Source: Paraburkholderia rhynchosiae (GTDB lineage Bacteria > Pseudomonadota > Gammaproteobacteria > Burkholderiales > Burkholderiaceae). Taken from it: a stretch of DNA of 64,000 bases. Made by a program: the position numbers and the translations under genes. The notes under the pieces are model-generated. The model saw only the letters and a list, made by a program, of their open reading frames with translations, did not search any database and was not told the DNA's origin. The DNA lies in NCBI RefSeq assembly GCF_002879865.1, contig NZ_PNXY01000025.1:1-64000 (forward strand), in the 5' to 3' direction. Every line of letters starts with the position of its first letter. Position 1 is the stretch's first letter. Below, piece by piece: positions 1-8,742 of the stretch.

Positions 1-92
1 CGGCTCGTCAGACGGGCATCGCCCAGATTTGCCGCGCCGAATTCGATGTCGGCCCAGTCGTCCTGGTCATCCTGATTGTCGGTCGAAGGCAA
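1..92 (-). CDS. IS4/Tn5-like transposase, N-terminal fragment (continues beyond window)
   Basis: Reading leftward from a TTG at 92, the frame gives a peptide containing DWADIEFGAANLGDARLTS. This matches the Trp...Glu-Phe-Gly...Leu-Gly-Asp-x-Arg pattern at the start of Tn5-type transposases (the Tnp_DNA_bind region). An in-frame TAA lies directly upstream of the TTG, and an AGGA lies about 12 bases upstream. TTG is therefore the likely start, although no ATG supports it. The catalytic DDE domain would lie outside the window, so whether the element is intact is unknown. Confidence 0.6.
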   Translation of the reverse strand, partial: MPSTDNQDDQDDWADIEFGAANLGDARLTS

Positions 93-183
93 TTACGTGT
101 AGTTCCTGTGGCGGTGCCTCAAGTTAACACCGCCTCAAGCTGTTTACAAGCGCTATCCCCGCGCAGATGTGGGTAATCCTGAG
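1..183 (-). mobile_element. End of an IS4-family (Tn5-like) insertion sequence, cut by the window edge
   Basis: The minus strand of the first 92 bases encodes the N-terminus of a Tn5-like transposase. Positions 165-183 read AGATGTGGGTAATCCTGAG, which shares its first seven bases with the Tn5 mosaic end (AGATGTGTATAAGAGACAG) and is placed as an outer terminal repeat would be. I infer that the element's transposase-proximal end lies near 183. The rest of the element is outside the window, so the second inverted repeat and the target duplication cannot be checked. Confidence 0.55.
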
Positions 184-201
184 GTCCATGGGAGCGACAT
201 C

Positions 202-693
202 ATGAAAAAACATATTCTGGGCGCGGCGCTAGCCGCCGTGCTGACCATGGCCGCGACGGCCGCATTCGCAGACGAACCTTTGCCGCCGCCGGCGCCCGGC
301 GACATGCACGGCGAAGCGCCGCATGGCGACGGCCCACCTCGAATGCATGGCGCGATGGGGCCGATGGACGCGATGCGCCCTATCGGCCCTGGCCTCGCCG
401 TGATCAACGATCTCGAACAGCTGCGCCGTCTCTATGCACTGAGCGGACGTTCGGGCGACATCGTCGCGGTGTATCACGAGGTGTTGAACAAGACCCAGGA
501 CCCGATACTGCGTCACTATGTTTACGACTCACTCGCGCGCGAACAGTTGAAGCCGGCAAACCCCGAGCAGGCGATCGCTACATTACGCACGACCCTTTCG
601 GAGGATCTGGCCGCAGCCAACAAGGCGCCGCGTATTTCGCCGCCCACGTCGCCGCGCATGTCCCCCGATAGCGCGCACTCACAGCCGCAGTAA
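202..693 (+). CDS. Small secreted proline/methionine/histidine-rich protein of unknown function
   Basis: Predicted 163-residue protein with a clear Sec signal peptide: Lys-Lys, a hydrophobic Ala/Leu core, and likely cleavage after AAFA near residue 22. A Pro/Gly/His/Met-rich stretch follows (roughly residues 25-60), then a helical segment containing LEQLRRLYALSG and YHEVLNKTQDP. I do not recognise a named family. The His/Met-rich segment and helical body resemble small periplasmic metal- or stress-related proteins, but that is only an impression. The start at 202 follows GGAG at 191-194. The IS end at about 183 lies only some 18 bases upstream, so the native promoter may have been displaced. 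Confidence 0.75.
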   Translation: MKKHILGAALAAVLTMAATAAFADEPLPPPAPGDMHGEAPHGDGPPRMHGAMGPMDAMRPIGPGLAVINDLEQLRRLYALSGRSGDIVAVYHEVLNKTQDPILRHYVYDSLAREQLKPANPEQAIATLRTTLSEDLAAANKAPRISPPTSPRMSPDSAHSQPQ

Positions 694-1252
694 GACCCAT
701 TTCACACTGGAAGCGCTACCGCAAAAACGCTTTGCAGCCCATCGCCCGCGCAGCGTTAGTTCTCGCACATTGCGATTCACTAGCCGCTTTTTCGTCTTCT
801 GTCTGGTGATTACGATAAAGGCTGTCAAAACGCCAGTGCGAGTCCAGCATGCGCTATCCAGTAGACGTGGCTGTCGCCGCTGCTTTGCTCGTGTTCGTGC
901 TTTGCTGCATCGTCACCCTTGCCTTGCACTGATCGAGAAAAACGTGGCCCGCCGCGCGTGATCGCGCGGCCTCATCACACTCTCATCCTTTGTCTACCTC
1001 TCTCCGCTCCGCTTTCTCGCGGCGCTAAACGTCCGTTCGGCGCGTGACATTGCGCGAAATAATTGTTCGGTGGAGTTGGACAAGCGGCTCGCCCATACTT
1101 CGTTTCGCTGCCGGTGCGTACGTAACAGAACGCATGAGATCAAGAGTGCTTTACGTGCGATACCTATCGCCGATGATCACGATCCCCCGGTTACCGATCG
1201 TCGGAAGATAGGTTCGAACACTACGGCACCGCGTGCCGACAACGAGACAACC
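694..1252. other. 559-bp intergenic region without a convincing gene
   Basis: No protein of normal size is supported here. A 27-codon frame at 849-932 encodes a hydrophobic peptide (see findings). A perfect 8-bp stem with a 4-base loop (951-970, GCCGCGCG/CGCGCGGC) lacks a following T-run, so it is at best a weak terminator. Nothing else was recognised. Confidence 0.4.
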
Positions 1253-2020
1253 ATGTTCACTTCAATCAAGCTCATCAAAAAGAATACCGCCCGTGCTGCA
1301 TGCATCGCGATGGTCAGCGCCAGTATGCTGCTGACCGGCTGCGCGGGCGGCAGCGTCACGAACGCGAGCGCGGCGACTACTCAGCCGACCGTGCGTCCGG
1401 ACAACATCTATGTGTACACGTTCGACACTCAGGCCGACCAGGTGAGGCTGGACGGCGGCATGCTGCAGAAACTGAAGACGCACATCGACGGTTCATCGGC
1501 TGCACAAAAGCAATCCGGCGATGCCGCCGAAGTCCGCGAACAGGTCGCGAACGAAATCGTGCACCAGTTGCAGTCGATGGGTCTGCGCGCGATTCGCTCC
1601 GACATACCCGCGCCCGCCGATCAGAATGTGCTGATGGTGCAAGGCAGCCTTGATTCGATCGATGCGGGCAATCGCCGCCGTCGCATGCTGATCGGTCTCG
1701 GTGCGGGCAAGAGCGAGGTGAGCAGTTCGGTGCAGATCTTCTACAAGCCCGCGGGCGGCGCGCCGCGGCTCGTGCAAAGCTTCAATGCAAGCGCGGACAG
1801 CGGCAAGGCGCCGGGCATCGCCGAAACGGCCGGCGTGGGCGCGGCGGTGGGAAGCATTGCGACGTCGGCGGCAGTGGGCGGCGGCTTGCATGCGGTATCG
1901 GAAACGAAGCACGCCGGAGTTTCCGCCGACGCCACGCGCCTCGCGGACGCGGTCGCGAAGCAGATCGCGCAGATCGGCGTGAGCGGCGGTTGGCTGTCGA
2001 CCCAGCACACCAAGGGTTGA
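1253..2020 (+). CDS. DUF4410 domain lipoprotein
   Basis: 255-residue protein. The N-terminus has Lys residues, a hydrophobic segment and a lipobox LLTGC near residue 28, so it is predicted to be an acylated membrane-anchored lipoprotein. The body has the DUF4410 pattern: an early strand YVYTFDTQ, a helix VREQVANEIVHQLQSMGLRA, and a C-terminal Gly/Ala-rich segment that may insert in or lie against membrane, ending in DATRLADAVAKQIAQIG. The family function is unknown. The start at 1253 is preferred over upstream in-frame starts because it places the signal peptide at the N-terminus. It appears monocistronic. Confidence 0.8.
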   Translation: MFTSIKLIKKNTARAACIAMVSASMLLTGCAGGSVTNASAATTQPTVRPDNIYVYTFDTQADQVRLDGGMLQKLKTHIDGSSAAQKQSGDAAEVREQVANEIVHQLQSMGLRAIRSDIPAPADQNVLMVQGSLDSIDAGNRRRRMLIGLGAGKSEVSSSVQIFYKPAGGAPRLVQSFNASADSGKAPGIAETAGVGAAVGSIATSAAVGGGLHAVSETKHAGVSADATRLADAVAKQIAQIGVSGGWLSTQHTKG

Positions 2021-2110
2021 TCTGCCGCGATGCGGCTCGACGATGCCAGAACGCGGATTGGACAGATAGCTGCGAAGCCCGGAACGGGGGCTGCGCAGCT
2101 GAAAAGCGCG

Positions 2111-3103
2111 TTAGCGCGCCGCTGTCGAGCCGCGAATCACCAGATCGCCCGGCAGCACCAGAGAACGCGTCGACATCGACGGATCGGCAAGACGCTGCGT
2201 CAACAATTGCATCGCGATCTTGCCGATTTCATATACAGGCTGCGCGACGACGGTAATGCCCGGTGTAACGAGATCGGTCCATGAGTCGTTATCGAAGCCT
2301 GCGAGCGCGATGTCGGTTCCGGGCGTCGCGCCACGCGCGCGCATCTCGCGATACGCGCCAAGCAGCAATAAGCCGTTACTCGCGACGATCGCATCCGGCC
2401 GCGCCGCCGGCTCACGCGCGAGCCACGCGCCGACATGCTGAAGCGCGCTGCCCGGATTCGGCTCGACGAACTCCGCAAGCACCGGCAAGCCGTGCCGCCC
2501 CAGCGCCTGCGCGAAGCCGTCGTGACGCTCGCGGCCCGTGGTACTGGCATTGCCGAACAGGCCGGCAATGCGCCGGTAGCCACGCTCGACCAGATGCTCA
2601 ACGAGGCGCGCCGCCGCGTCGCGATTATCCAGCACGACCGCGTCGGCGCTGCCCGCCGGACCTGCGCGGTCGATCATCACCACCGGGAAATCATAGGCCT
2701 GCGCCTTGAAGCGCTGCGCCGCGTCGTGAGTCGGCGAATAGATGCAGCCCGTGACGCGCTCTTCCTCCATCAGCCTGAGATACATCGCCTCTTTCTCGGG
2801 ATTTTCGTCGGTATTGCAGAGAATCACGCGCAAGCCCTGCTGATAGGCGGCGTCTTCAACGGCGCGGCTGACTTCGGTGAAGAATGGATTGCGCACGTCC
2901 GACACGATCAGCCCGATGGTCGCGGTGTCGCCCGAACGCAGCCGGCGCGCGGCCGCGTTCGGGCGATAACCCAATTGCTCGATGGCGCCCAACACGCGCT
3001 GGCGCACCGCGTCCCGCACCGGCCCATTGTTGGACAGCACGCGCGAGACGGTCGTAACCGATACGCCTGCGGCTTCCGCGACATCCTTGATTCTTAGATT
3101 CAT
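2111..3103 (-). CDS. fruR: LacI-family transcriptional regulator of the fructose PTS operon
   Basis: 330 residues. An N-terminal LacI helix-turn-helix (residues about 4-50, IKDVAEAAGVSVTTVSRVLS) and hinge helix precede a periplasmic-binding-protein-like effector domain (about 60-325). The gene is divergent from fruBKA with 225 bp between start codons. The same 17-bp sequence lies just upstream of its own start codon and in the fruB promoter, which suggests repression of both and autoregulation. The likely inducer is fructose 1-phosphate or fructose, by analogy with FruR/Cra-type regulators. The gene symbol rests on context rather than on a diagnostic residue. Confidence 0.85.
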   Translation of the reverse strand: MNLRIKDVAEAAGVSVTTVSRVLSNNGPVRDAVRQRVLGAIEQLGYRPNAAARRLRSGDTATIGLIVSDVRNPFFTEVSRAVEDAAYQQGLRVILCNTDENPEKEAMYLRLMEEERVTGCIYSPTHDAAQRFKAQAYDFPVVMIDRAGPAGSADAVVLDNRDAAARLVEHLVERGYRRIAGLFGNASTTGRERHDGFAQALGRHGLPVLAEFVEPNPGSALQHVGAWLAREPAARPDAIVASNGLLLLGAYREMRARGATPGTDIALAGFDNDSWTDLVTPGITVVAQPVYEIGKIAMQLLTQRLADPSMSTRSLVLPGDLVIRGSTAAR

Positions 3104-3104
3104 G

Positions 3105-3121
3105 AAAGTGGTATCGATTCC
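3105..3121. promoter_or_regulatory. Putative LacI-type operator at the regulator's own start
   Basis: AAAGTGGTATCGATTCC at 3105-3121 is identical to 3274-3290. Its core GGTATCGATTCC is a near-palindrome with a central CG, as in LacI-family operators. It begins two bases upstream of the fruR ATG, where a ribosome binding site would normally lie, so it could control transcription and also limit translation. Confidence 0.65.
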
Positions 3122-3264
3122 TTGAATCGCTCGGTATTTTCCCTGGATTGCTCACCGGCTGATGCCTCGGGCCGTCCGCGCGGGAGACAGGCTGCTCGGA
3201 CCTTTGAAGCCATTCTACCTGTGTTCCCGCGGTTTTCGCCGAATTATGCCCAGGCGGTCAAGGC

Positions 3265-3293
3265 TTGACTGCAAAAGTGGTATCGATTCCAAT
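3265..3293 (+). promoter_or_regulatory. Putative fruB promoter with embedded LacI-type operator
   Basis: TTGACT at 3265-3270 is a good -35 hexamer. The second copy of the 17-bp operator (3274-3290) fills the spacer and reaches into the weak -10 region (TCCAAT/CCAATA near 3288-3294). The arrangement is that of a promoter blocked by a LacI-type repressor. FruB starts 36 bases further on, after AGGAG at 3319-3323. Confidence 0.6.
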
Positions 3294-3328
3294 ACACCCA
3301 CTTCAACGATTCGATTTCAGGAGACGCG

Positions 3329-5836
3329 ATGCCGTCGCTGCTTACCGCAGAGCTGGTTCGATTGAACGCTCGGGCCACGTCGAAACACGACGCGATTGTC
3401 CAGGCCGGCGAATTACTGGCCGCCGCCGGTTACATCGAGCCCGCGTATGTCGACAGTCTTCATGGACGCGAAAAAGTCTCGAACACGTATCTGGGCAACG
3501 GCGTCGCGATCCCGCACGGCATGCAGGAAGACCGTCACCTGATCCGGCGCACGGGCGTTGCCGTGCTGCAATTGCCGGAAGGCGTCGAATGGCACGATGG
3601 CGAGCGCGCAAATCTGGTCGTGGCGATTGCCGCTCAATCGGACGAACACATCGCGCTGCTGCAACGCCTCACGCGCCTGATCGGCGACTCGGAAAAACTG
3701 CGCGCGCTGGTCGACGCACGCGATCCTAACGCGCTGGTCGCGGCATTGAACGGCGCGGGCGCCGACGCTGCAACGAGTGTGATCGAAAGCACGCCCGCTG
3801 ATTTCGAGCAGCGCGTGGAACTGGTGCTCGACTATCCGCACGGTCTGCATGCACGCCCGGCAAGCACGTGGGTCGCGACCGCCAAGCGCTATCAGGCGGC
3901 TTTGCGGGTACGTAACGGCAAACTCGCCGCCGATCCGAAGAATCTCGTCAGCCTGCTGCAACTCGGTGCCACCGCCAACGCGCATCTCGTACTGTCGGCG
4001 CAAGGTGTCGATGCGGCAGACGCGCTCACTGCACTCAAGCGCACCATTCAAGCGCTTTCCGCCGAAGAGCACGAGCGCGCCGCGGCGGCTCGCGCGCGTC
4101 GTCAGAAAGCGCAGCCGGTGTCGTGGACGCCGGTCGATCCCGCGACGATGTTCGAAGGCGTCAGCGCCGGCCCGGGCTTTTCAATCGGCCAGGCTCGTGT
4201 CATGCGCACAGCGCAGCTCGACGTTCAGGACCGGCCCGGCGAAACGGTGGAAGCCACGCATCGGCTGGAAGAAGCCTTGCGCAAGACCGCCGATGAGCTC
4301 GACACGCTCGCCCGCGACACCACCGCGCGCCTCGGCGCGGAAGAAGGCGCGATCTTCGGCGCGCACCGCGAGCTGCTGAACGACACGGAACTGCTTGCCG
4401 AAGCCGCCCGTCTGTTGCTGGACGGACACGGCGTCGCGTGGTCGTGGCATCAGGCGGCCGAGCGGCAGGCCGAGCGCCTCGCGGCGTTGCCCGATCCGTT
4501 ACTCGCCTCGCGCGCGACCGATCTGCGCGACGTCGCGCGCCGCGTGCTCAAACACCTCGGCGAAAACCTGGCCGCCGATACGCGCCTCAACACGCCCGCC
4601 ATCCTGATCGCCGAAGACCTGACGCCGTCTGACACGGCAATGCTCGACCCCGCCGTCACGCTCGGCTTCTGCACGGTGTCGGGCGGTCCGACTTCGCACA
4701 CCGCGATTCTCGCGCGCACGCTCGGCGTGCCGGCAGCGGTCGCGTGCGGCGCGGCGCTGCTGGACGTTGCGGACGGCAGCGCCGCCGTACTTGACGGCAC
4801 GAGCGGCCGTTTGTATGTCGGCGTGTCGGCGCAAGACCTGGAGCGCGCGCGTCGAACGCAATTGCAACTGGCCGAAGAAGCGCAACGCGCCGCGGCGAAT
4901 CGCGCGTTGCCTGCGGCGACGCTCGACGGCCACGTGCTCGAAATCGGCGCGAACATCACACGGCCCGATCAGGTCCGCGACGCCATTGCGAACGGCGCGG
5001 ACGGGGTCGGCCTGATGCGCACCGAGTTCCTGTTCCTCGAACGGCACGACGCGCCGAGCGAGGACGAGCAATACGACTGCTATCGGCGGATGGTCGAAGC
5101 GAGCGGCGGGCGTCATCTGATCATTCGTACGCTCGACATTGGCGGCGACAAGCAGGTGCCGTATCTCAATCTGCCGCACGAGTCGAATCCATTTCTCGGC
5201 GTGCGCGGACTGCGTCTGTGCCTGCGCCGCCCCGACCTGTTCGTGCCGCAGTTGCGCGCGCTCTATCGTGCGGCCAAGGACGGCCCGCTGTGGATCATGT
5301 TCCCGATGGTTTCCACGCTCGACGAAGCGCGTCAGGCGCTGGCGCTCGCTGAAACCGTGCGCGCCGAGCTCGACGCACCGAAAGTGCCGCTCGGCATCAT
5401 GGTCGAGACACCGTCGGCGGCAGCGTTCGCGGACCACTTCGCCGCGCTCGTCGACTTCTTCTCGATCGGCACCAACGATCTGACGCAATATGTGCTGGCC
5501 GTCGACCGTGAACATCCGGAACTCGCACGCATGGCCGAGAGCCTGCATCCCGCCGTGCTGCGCATGATCAAGCAGACCGTCGATGGCGCGCGTCGTCATC
5601 GCAAGTGGGTCGGCGTGTGTGGCGGGCTTGCGGGCGATCCGCTGGGCGCGTCGATTCTCGCGGGCCTCGGCGTCGACGAACTGTCGATGAGCTCGCGCGA
5701 TATTCCTGCCGTGAAGTCGCGGCTGCGCGCGTCGCGCCTTGACGCGTTGCAGGCGCTTGCGCGCCGCGCGCTCGATTGCGAGGACGTCGACGCGGTGCGC
5801 GCGCTCGAGACCACCGAGATCAAGGCGGCCGCATGA
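3329..5836 (+). CDS. fruB: Fructose PTS multiphosphoryl transfer protein, EIIA-HPr-EI fusion
   Basis: 835-residue cytoplasmic phosphocarrier joining three PTS modules. EIIA(Fru) spans residues 1-150 with the phosphorylated His63 in AIPHGM. HPr spans about 160-250 with His174 in GLHARPAS. Enzyme I spans about 275-835 with His457 in GGPTSHTAI and Cys764 in GVCGG. It takes phosphate from phosphoenolpyruvate and passes it to the IIB domain of FruA, so the locus needs no separate EI or HPr. The start follows AGGAGACGCG. Its stop overlaps the fruK start (ATGA at 5833-5836), implying coupled translation. All expected active-site residues are present. Confidence 0.95.
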   Translation: MPSLLTAELVRLNARATSKHDAIVQAGELLAAAGYIEPAYVDSLHGREKVSNTYLGNGVAIPHGMQEDRHLIRRTGVAVLQLPEGVEWHDGERANLVVAIAAQSDEHIALLQRLTRLIGDSEKLRALVDARDPNALVAALNGAGADAATSVIESTPADFEQRVELVLDYPHGLHARPASTWVATAKRYQAALRVRNGKLAADPKNLVSLLQLGATANAHLVLSAQGVDAADALTALKRTIQALSAEEHERAAAARARRQKAQPVSWTPVDPATMFEGVSAGPGFSIGQARVMRTAQLDVQDRPGETVEATHRLEEALRKTADELDTLARDTTARLGAEEGAIFGAHRELLNDTELLAEAARLLLDGHGVAWSWHQAAERQAERLAALPDPLLASRATDLRDVARRVLKHLGENLAADTRLNTPAILIAEDLTPSDTAMLDPAVTLGFCTVSGGPTSHTAILARTLGVPAAVACGAALLDVADGSAAVLDGTSGRLYVGVSAQDLERARRTQLQLAEEAQRAAANRALPAATLDGHVLEIGANITRPDQVRDAIANGADGVGLMRTEFLFLERHDAPSEDEQYDCYRRMVEASGGRHLIIRTLDIGGDKQVPYLNLPHESNPFLGVRGLRLCLRRPDLFVPQLRALYRAAKDGPLWIMFPMVSTLDEARQALALAETVRAELDAPKVPLGIMVETPSAAAFADHFAALVDFFSIGTNDLTQYVLAVDREHPELARMAESLHPAVLRMIKQTVDGARRHRKWVGVCGGLAGDPLGASILAGLGVDELSMSSRDIPAVKSRLRASRLDALQALARRALDCEDVDAVRALETTEIKAAA

Positions 5837-6891
5837 ACACGGTCGTGACCGTCACGCCGAATCCGGCGCTCGATCAAACGGTGCGCGTTGCGAACCTCGC
5901 GCTTGGCGAGGTCAATCTCGCCGCGTCGCTCGAATTCAATGCGGGCGGCAAAGGCGTGAATGTCGCGGGCTGTCTCGCGGACTACGGCATCGCAACAATC
6001 GCCACGGGTCTGCTCGGTTCCGACGACGCGGCCGCGTTCGATGCGATGTTCGCCGATAAGCACATCCTGGACCGCTTCGTGCGGATCGCCGGACGTCCGC
6101 GCATCAACGTGAAGCTGGTCGACACGGCACGCCATGAAACGACCGACATCAATCTCGCGACGTCGCTGCCGAGTGCGGCCGACGTCGAGGCGCTCGAACA
6201 ACGCGTCGTCGAACTTGCCGCGCCGGGCCGCTGGTTCGTGCTCGCGGGCAGCTTGCCGCCCGGCGTGGACGTGTCGTTTTATCGGCGGCTCACGCGCTCA
6301 TTGCATCGGGCGGGCGCATGCGTCGCACTCGATACCAGCGGCGCGCCGCTCGCCGACGTGCTCGCCGCAAGCGCAGCCGGCGATATGCCGGACCTCGTTA
6401 AGCCGAATCGCGCGGAACTCGAAGCCGCGTTGGGCCGTTCGCTGGCAGATGACGATGCGTTGATCGAAGCCGCTTGTGAACTGGTGAAACGCGGCATCCA
6501 GTATGTGGTCGTTTCGCTCGGCGAGCGCGGCGCGCTGGGCGTCACATCGAAGCAGGCCCAAGCGCAAACCCGAACGCAAACCCAAGCGCCAACGCAGGAA
6601 CGCGCCTCAGCCTACGAAGGCTGGCGCGCCGCGCCGTTGCGCGTGCCGGTAGCGAGCACCGTCGGCGCGGGCGATGCGCTCGTCGCGGGCCTCGTCGCCA
6701 GTCTCGCAGAAGGGCATCCGTGGGATGCGGTCGGCCGGCGCGCGACGGCATTCGCCGCGGGCAAGCTTGCGCGTGTCGGTCCGCATCTGCCGGATCGCGC
6801 GACGCTCGACGCCCTCGCCGCGCAAGTCGAACTCAGCACCTTCAGCGTCGCCGCGCATCCGCTGCGCGTGACCCAACATCAAGCCGTGTAA
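5833..6891 (+). CDS. fruK: 1-phosphofructokinase (PfkB family)
   Basis: 352 residues; phosphorylates fructose 1-phosphate to fructose 1,6-bisphosphate. The N-terminal TVTPNPALDQTV and the glycine-rich FNAGGKGVNVAG are PfkB-family signatures, and STVGAGDALVAG near the C-terminus holds the catalytic Asp and anion hole. The start is the ATG overlapping the fruB stop. An unusual Gln/Thr-rich insert (AQAQTRTQTQAPTQ, about residues 240-255), encoded by near-repeats of a CAAAC/CAAGC unit, sits just before the catalytic strand. It probably forms a flexible surface loop. Confidence 0.93.
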   Translation: MNTVVTVTPNPALDQTVRVANLALGEVNLAASLEFNAGGKGVNVAGCLADYGIATIATGLLGSDDAAAFDAMFADKHILDRFVRIAGRPRINVKLVDTARHETTDINLATSLPSAADVEALEQRVVELAAPGRWFVLAGSLPPGVDVSFYRRLTRSLHRAGACVALDTSGAPLADVLAASAAGDMPDLVKPNRAELEAALGRSLADDDALIEAACELVKRGIQYVVVSLGERGALGVTSKQAQAQTRTQTQAPTQERASAYEGWRAAPLRVPVASTVGAGDALVAGLVASLAEGHPWDAVGRRATAFAAGKLARVGPHLPDRATLDALAAQVELSTFSVAAHPLRVTQHQAV

Positions 6892-6904
6892 GCCAGAGAG
6901 AGCA

Positions 6905-8713
6905 ATGGACAAGCTGATTGGACTGGTATCGTCCCCGCAACAAAGCGCGTCGCCGATGGTCGCGGCGCAGGCCCTGAACCGCGCGGCACAAAAACGCGGC
7001 GCATCGTTCGCCATCGAAACGCGCAGCGCGCTCGGCGTTCAGCATCCGCTGAACGCGGCGCAGATCGACGCGGCGCAGACCGTGCTGATCGCCGCGGACG
7101 TAAGCGAGCGCGTCGACGAAACGCCGTTTGCCGGCAAAACGATTCACCGCATTTCTCTCGACGACGCGATCCGCGAAGCCGACGCGGTGCTCGCGCGCGT
7201 CGCGGCGAACGCGGGCGCGACTCAAGGCGCACAGGGAACACGAGGCGCAGGAAGCCCGCATGGTGCGGCGCGCGCGCTGAAGATCGTCGCGATCACGTCG
7301 TGCCCGACCGGCATCGCGCACACCTTCATGGCCGCCGAAGGACTCGCACAAGGCGCGAAGTCGCTCGGCCACGAGATCCACGTCGAAACCCAAGGCTCGG
7401 TCGGCGCGCAAAACACGCTGAGCGACGAGCAGATCGCGGCGGCGGACCTCGTGGTGATCGCCGCCGACACGCAGGTCGACAAAAGCCGCTTTCGCGGCAA
7501 GCCCCTCTATGAAACCGGCACGAAAGGCGCAATCGGCAAAGGCGCGGCGCTGATCGAGAGAGCGATTGCCGAAGCGGCCGTCGAAGGCGGCGCGGCGGCG
7601 TCGGCGAAAAGTGCCGGCGGGCAATCCGCGGCGAACGGCGCGGCGCTTGCCGATCAGGTCGCCACCGCGAAGAAACAACGCTCGGCGAAGGCGTCGGGCC
7701 CATATCGCCATCTGATGACGGGCGTGTCGTTCATGTTGCCGTTCGTGGTGGCGGGCGGCTTGCTGATCGCGATTTCGTTCGCGTTGGGCGGCATCTACGC
7801 ATTCGACGACGCGCACAAAGGCACGCTCGCCTGGGCGCTGTTCCAGATCGGCGCCAAGTCCGCGTTCGCGCTGATGGTGCCCGTGCTGTCCGGCTACATT
7901 GCCTATTCGATTGCGGACCGGCCCGGCATCACGCCCGGCATGGTGGGCGGCATGCTCGCCGCGAGCCTTGGCGCGGGCTTTCTCGGCGGCATCATTTCCG
8001 GCTTTCTCGCGGGCTATACGGCCTTGCTGATCAGCCGCAAGCTGAAACTGCACCGTAACCTCGAAGGTCTCAAGCCGGTTCTTATCATTCCACTTGTCTC
8101 GACGCTCGTGGTCGGCCTGCTGATGATCTACGTGGTCGGCACGCCAGTTGCAACCGCGCTGCACGGCCTCGAAGACTGGCTTCGCTCGATGCAGACCGGC
8201 AGCGCCGTCACGCTCGGCCTGCTGCTCGGGGCGATGATGGCCTTCGACATGGGCGGTCCGGTCAACAAGGCCGCGTACGCGTTCAGCACCGGGCTGATCG
8301 CAAGCCAGGTCTATACGCCGATGGCGGCCGCGATGGCGGCGGGCATGACGCCGCCGCTCGGCATCGCGCTCGCCACGTGGATTTTCCGCAACCGCTTCGT
8401 CACCGACGAACGCGAAGCGGGCAACGCCGCCGCGGTGCTCGGCATGGCGTTCATCACCGAAGGCGCGATCCCCTTTGCGGCGCGCGACCCGATGCGGATC
8501 ATTCCGGCCTGCGTGATCGGCTCGGCGATCACGGGCGCAATTTCGATGGCGTCGGCGGTCGAACTGAAAGTGCCGCACGGCGGCATCTTCGTGCTGCCGA
8601 TTCCGAATGCCGTCACGCATCTCGGCATGTACGTGGTGGCGATCGCGGTCGGGACCGTGGTCACGGCGCTCGCGGTGGGCGTGCTCAAGCGCCCGGTTCA
8701 GGCTGCGGCCTGA
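6905..8713 (+). CDS. fruA: PTS fructose transporter subunit IIBC
   Basis: 602 residues, inner membrane. The N-terminus carries a degenerate IIB-like copy (residues about 1-100) that lacks the phospho-cysteine. The functional IIB domain has Cys133 in TSCPTGIAHTF, and the IIC permease domain (about 265-600) has multiple membrane segments. It imports fructose as fructose 1-phosphate, which FruK then phosphorylates. An AGAGAG precedes the ATG, 13 bases after the fruK stop. The two IIB domains are linked by Ala/Gly-rich sequence. Confidence 0.95.
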   Translation: MDKLIGLVSSPQQSASPMVAAQALNRAAQKRGASFAIETRSALGVQHPLNAAQIDAAQTVLIAADVSERVDETPFAGKTIHRISLDDAIREADAVLARVAANAGATQGAQGTRGAGSPHGAARALKIVAITSCPTGIAHTFMAAEGLAQGAKSLGHEIHVETQGSVGAQNTLSDEQIAAADLVVIAADTQVDKSRFRGKPLYETGTKGAIGKGAALIERAIAEAAVEGGAAASAKSAGGQSAANGAALADQVATAKKQRSAKASGPYRHLMTGVSFMLPFVVAGGLLIAISFALGGIYAFDDAHKGTLAWALFQIGAKSAFALMVPVLSGYIAYSIADRPGITPGMVGGMLAASLGAGFLGGIISGFLAGYTALLISRKLKLHRNLEGLKPVLIIPLVSTLVVGLLMIYVVGTPVATALHGLEDWLRSMQTGSAVTLGLLLGAMMAFDMGGPVNKAAYAFSTGLIASQVYTPMAAAMAAGMTPPLGIALATWIFRNRFVTDEREAGNAAAVLGMAFITEGAIPFAARDPMRIIPACVIGSAITGAISMASAVELKVPHGGIFVLPIPNAVTHLGMYVVAIAVGTVVTALAVGVLKRPVQAAA

Positions 8714-8742
8714 GCGCCGCCCAACGCTTGCGGCGGCTCGAC

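Noticed and set aside
770..961. 63-residue frame in the 694-1252 gap
   Set aside because: Arg/Cys-rich, no ribosome site, no recognisable features; the hydrophobic 27-codon frame within the same DNA looks more protein-like.
951..970. GCCGCGCG/CGCGCGGC hairpin as a terminator
   Set aside because: Perfect stem but no T-run and no clear gene ending just before it.
4499..5599. Large opposite-strand frame within fruB, and similar long frames such as 10426-10783, 14303-15133, 27639-28742, 43247-44323 and 60903-62351
   Set aside because: These are high-GC antisense or off-frame shadows with Arg/His/Ala-rich low-complexity composition and no family features.
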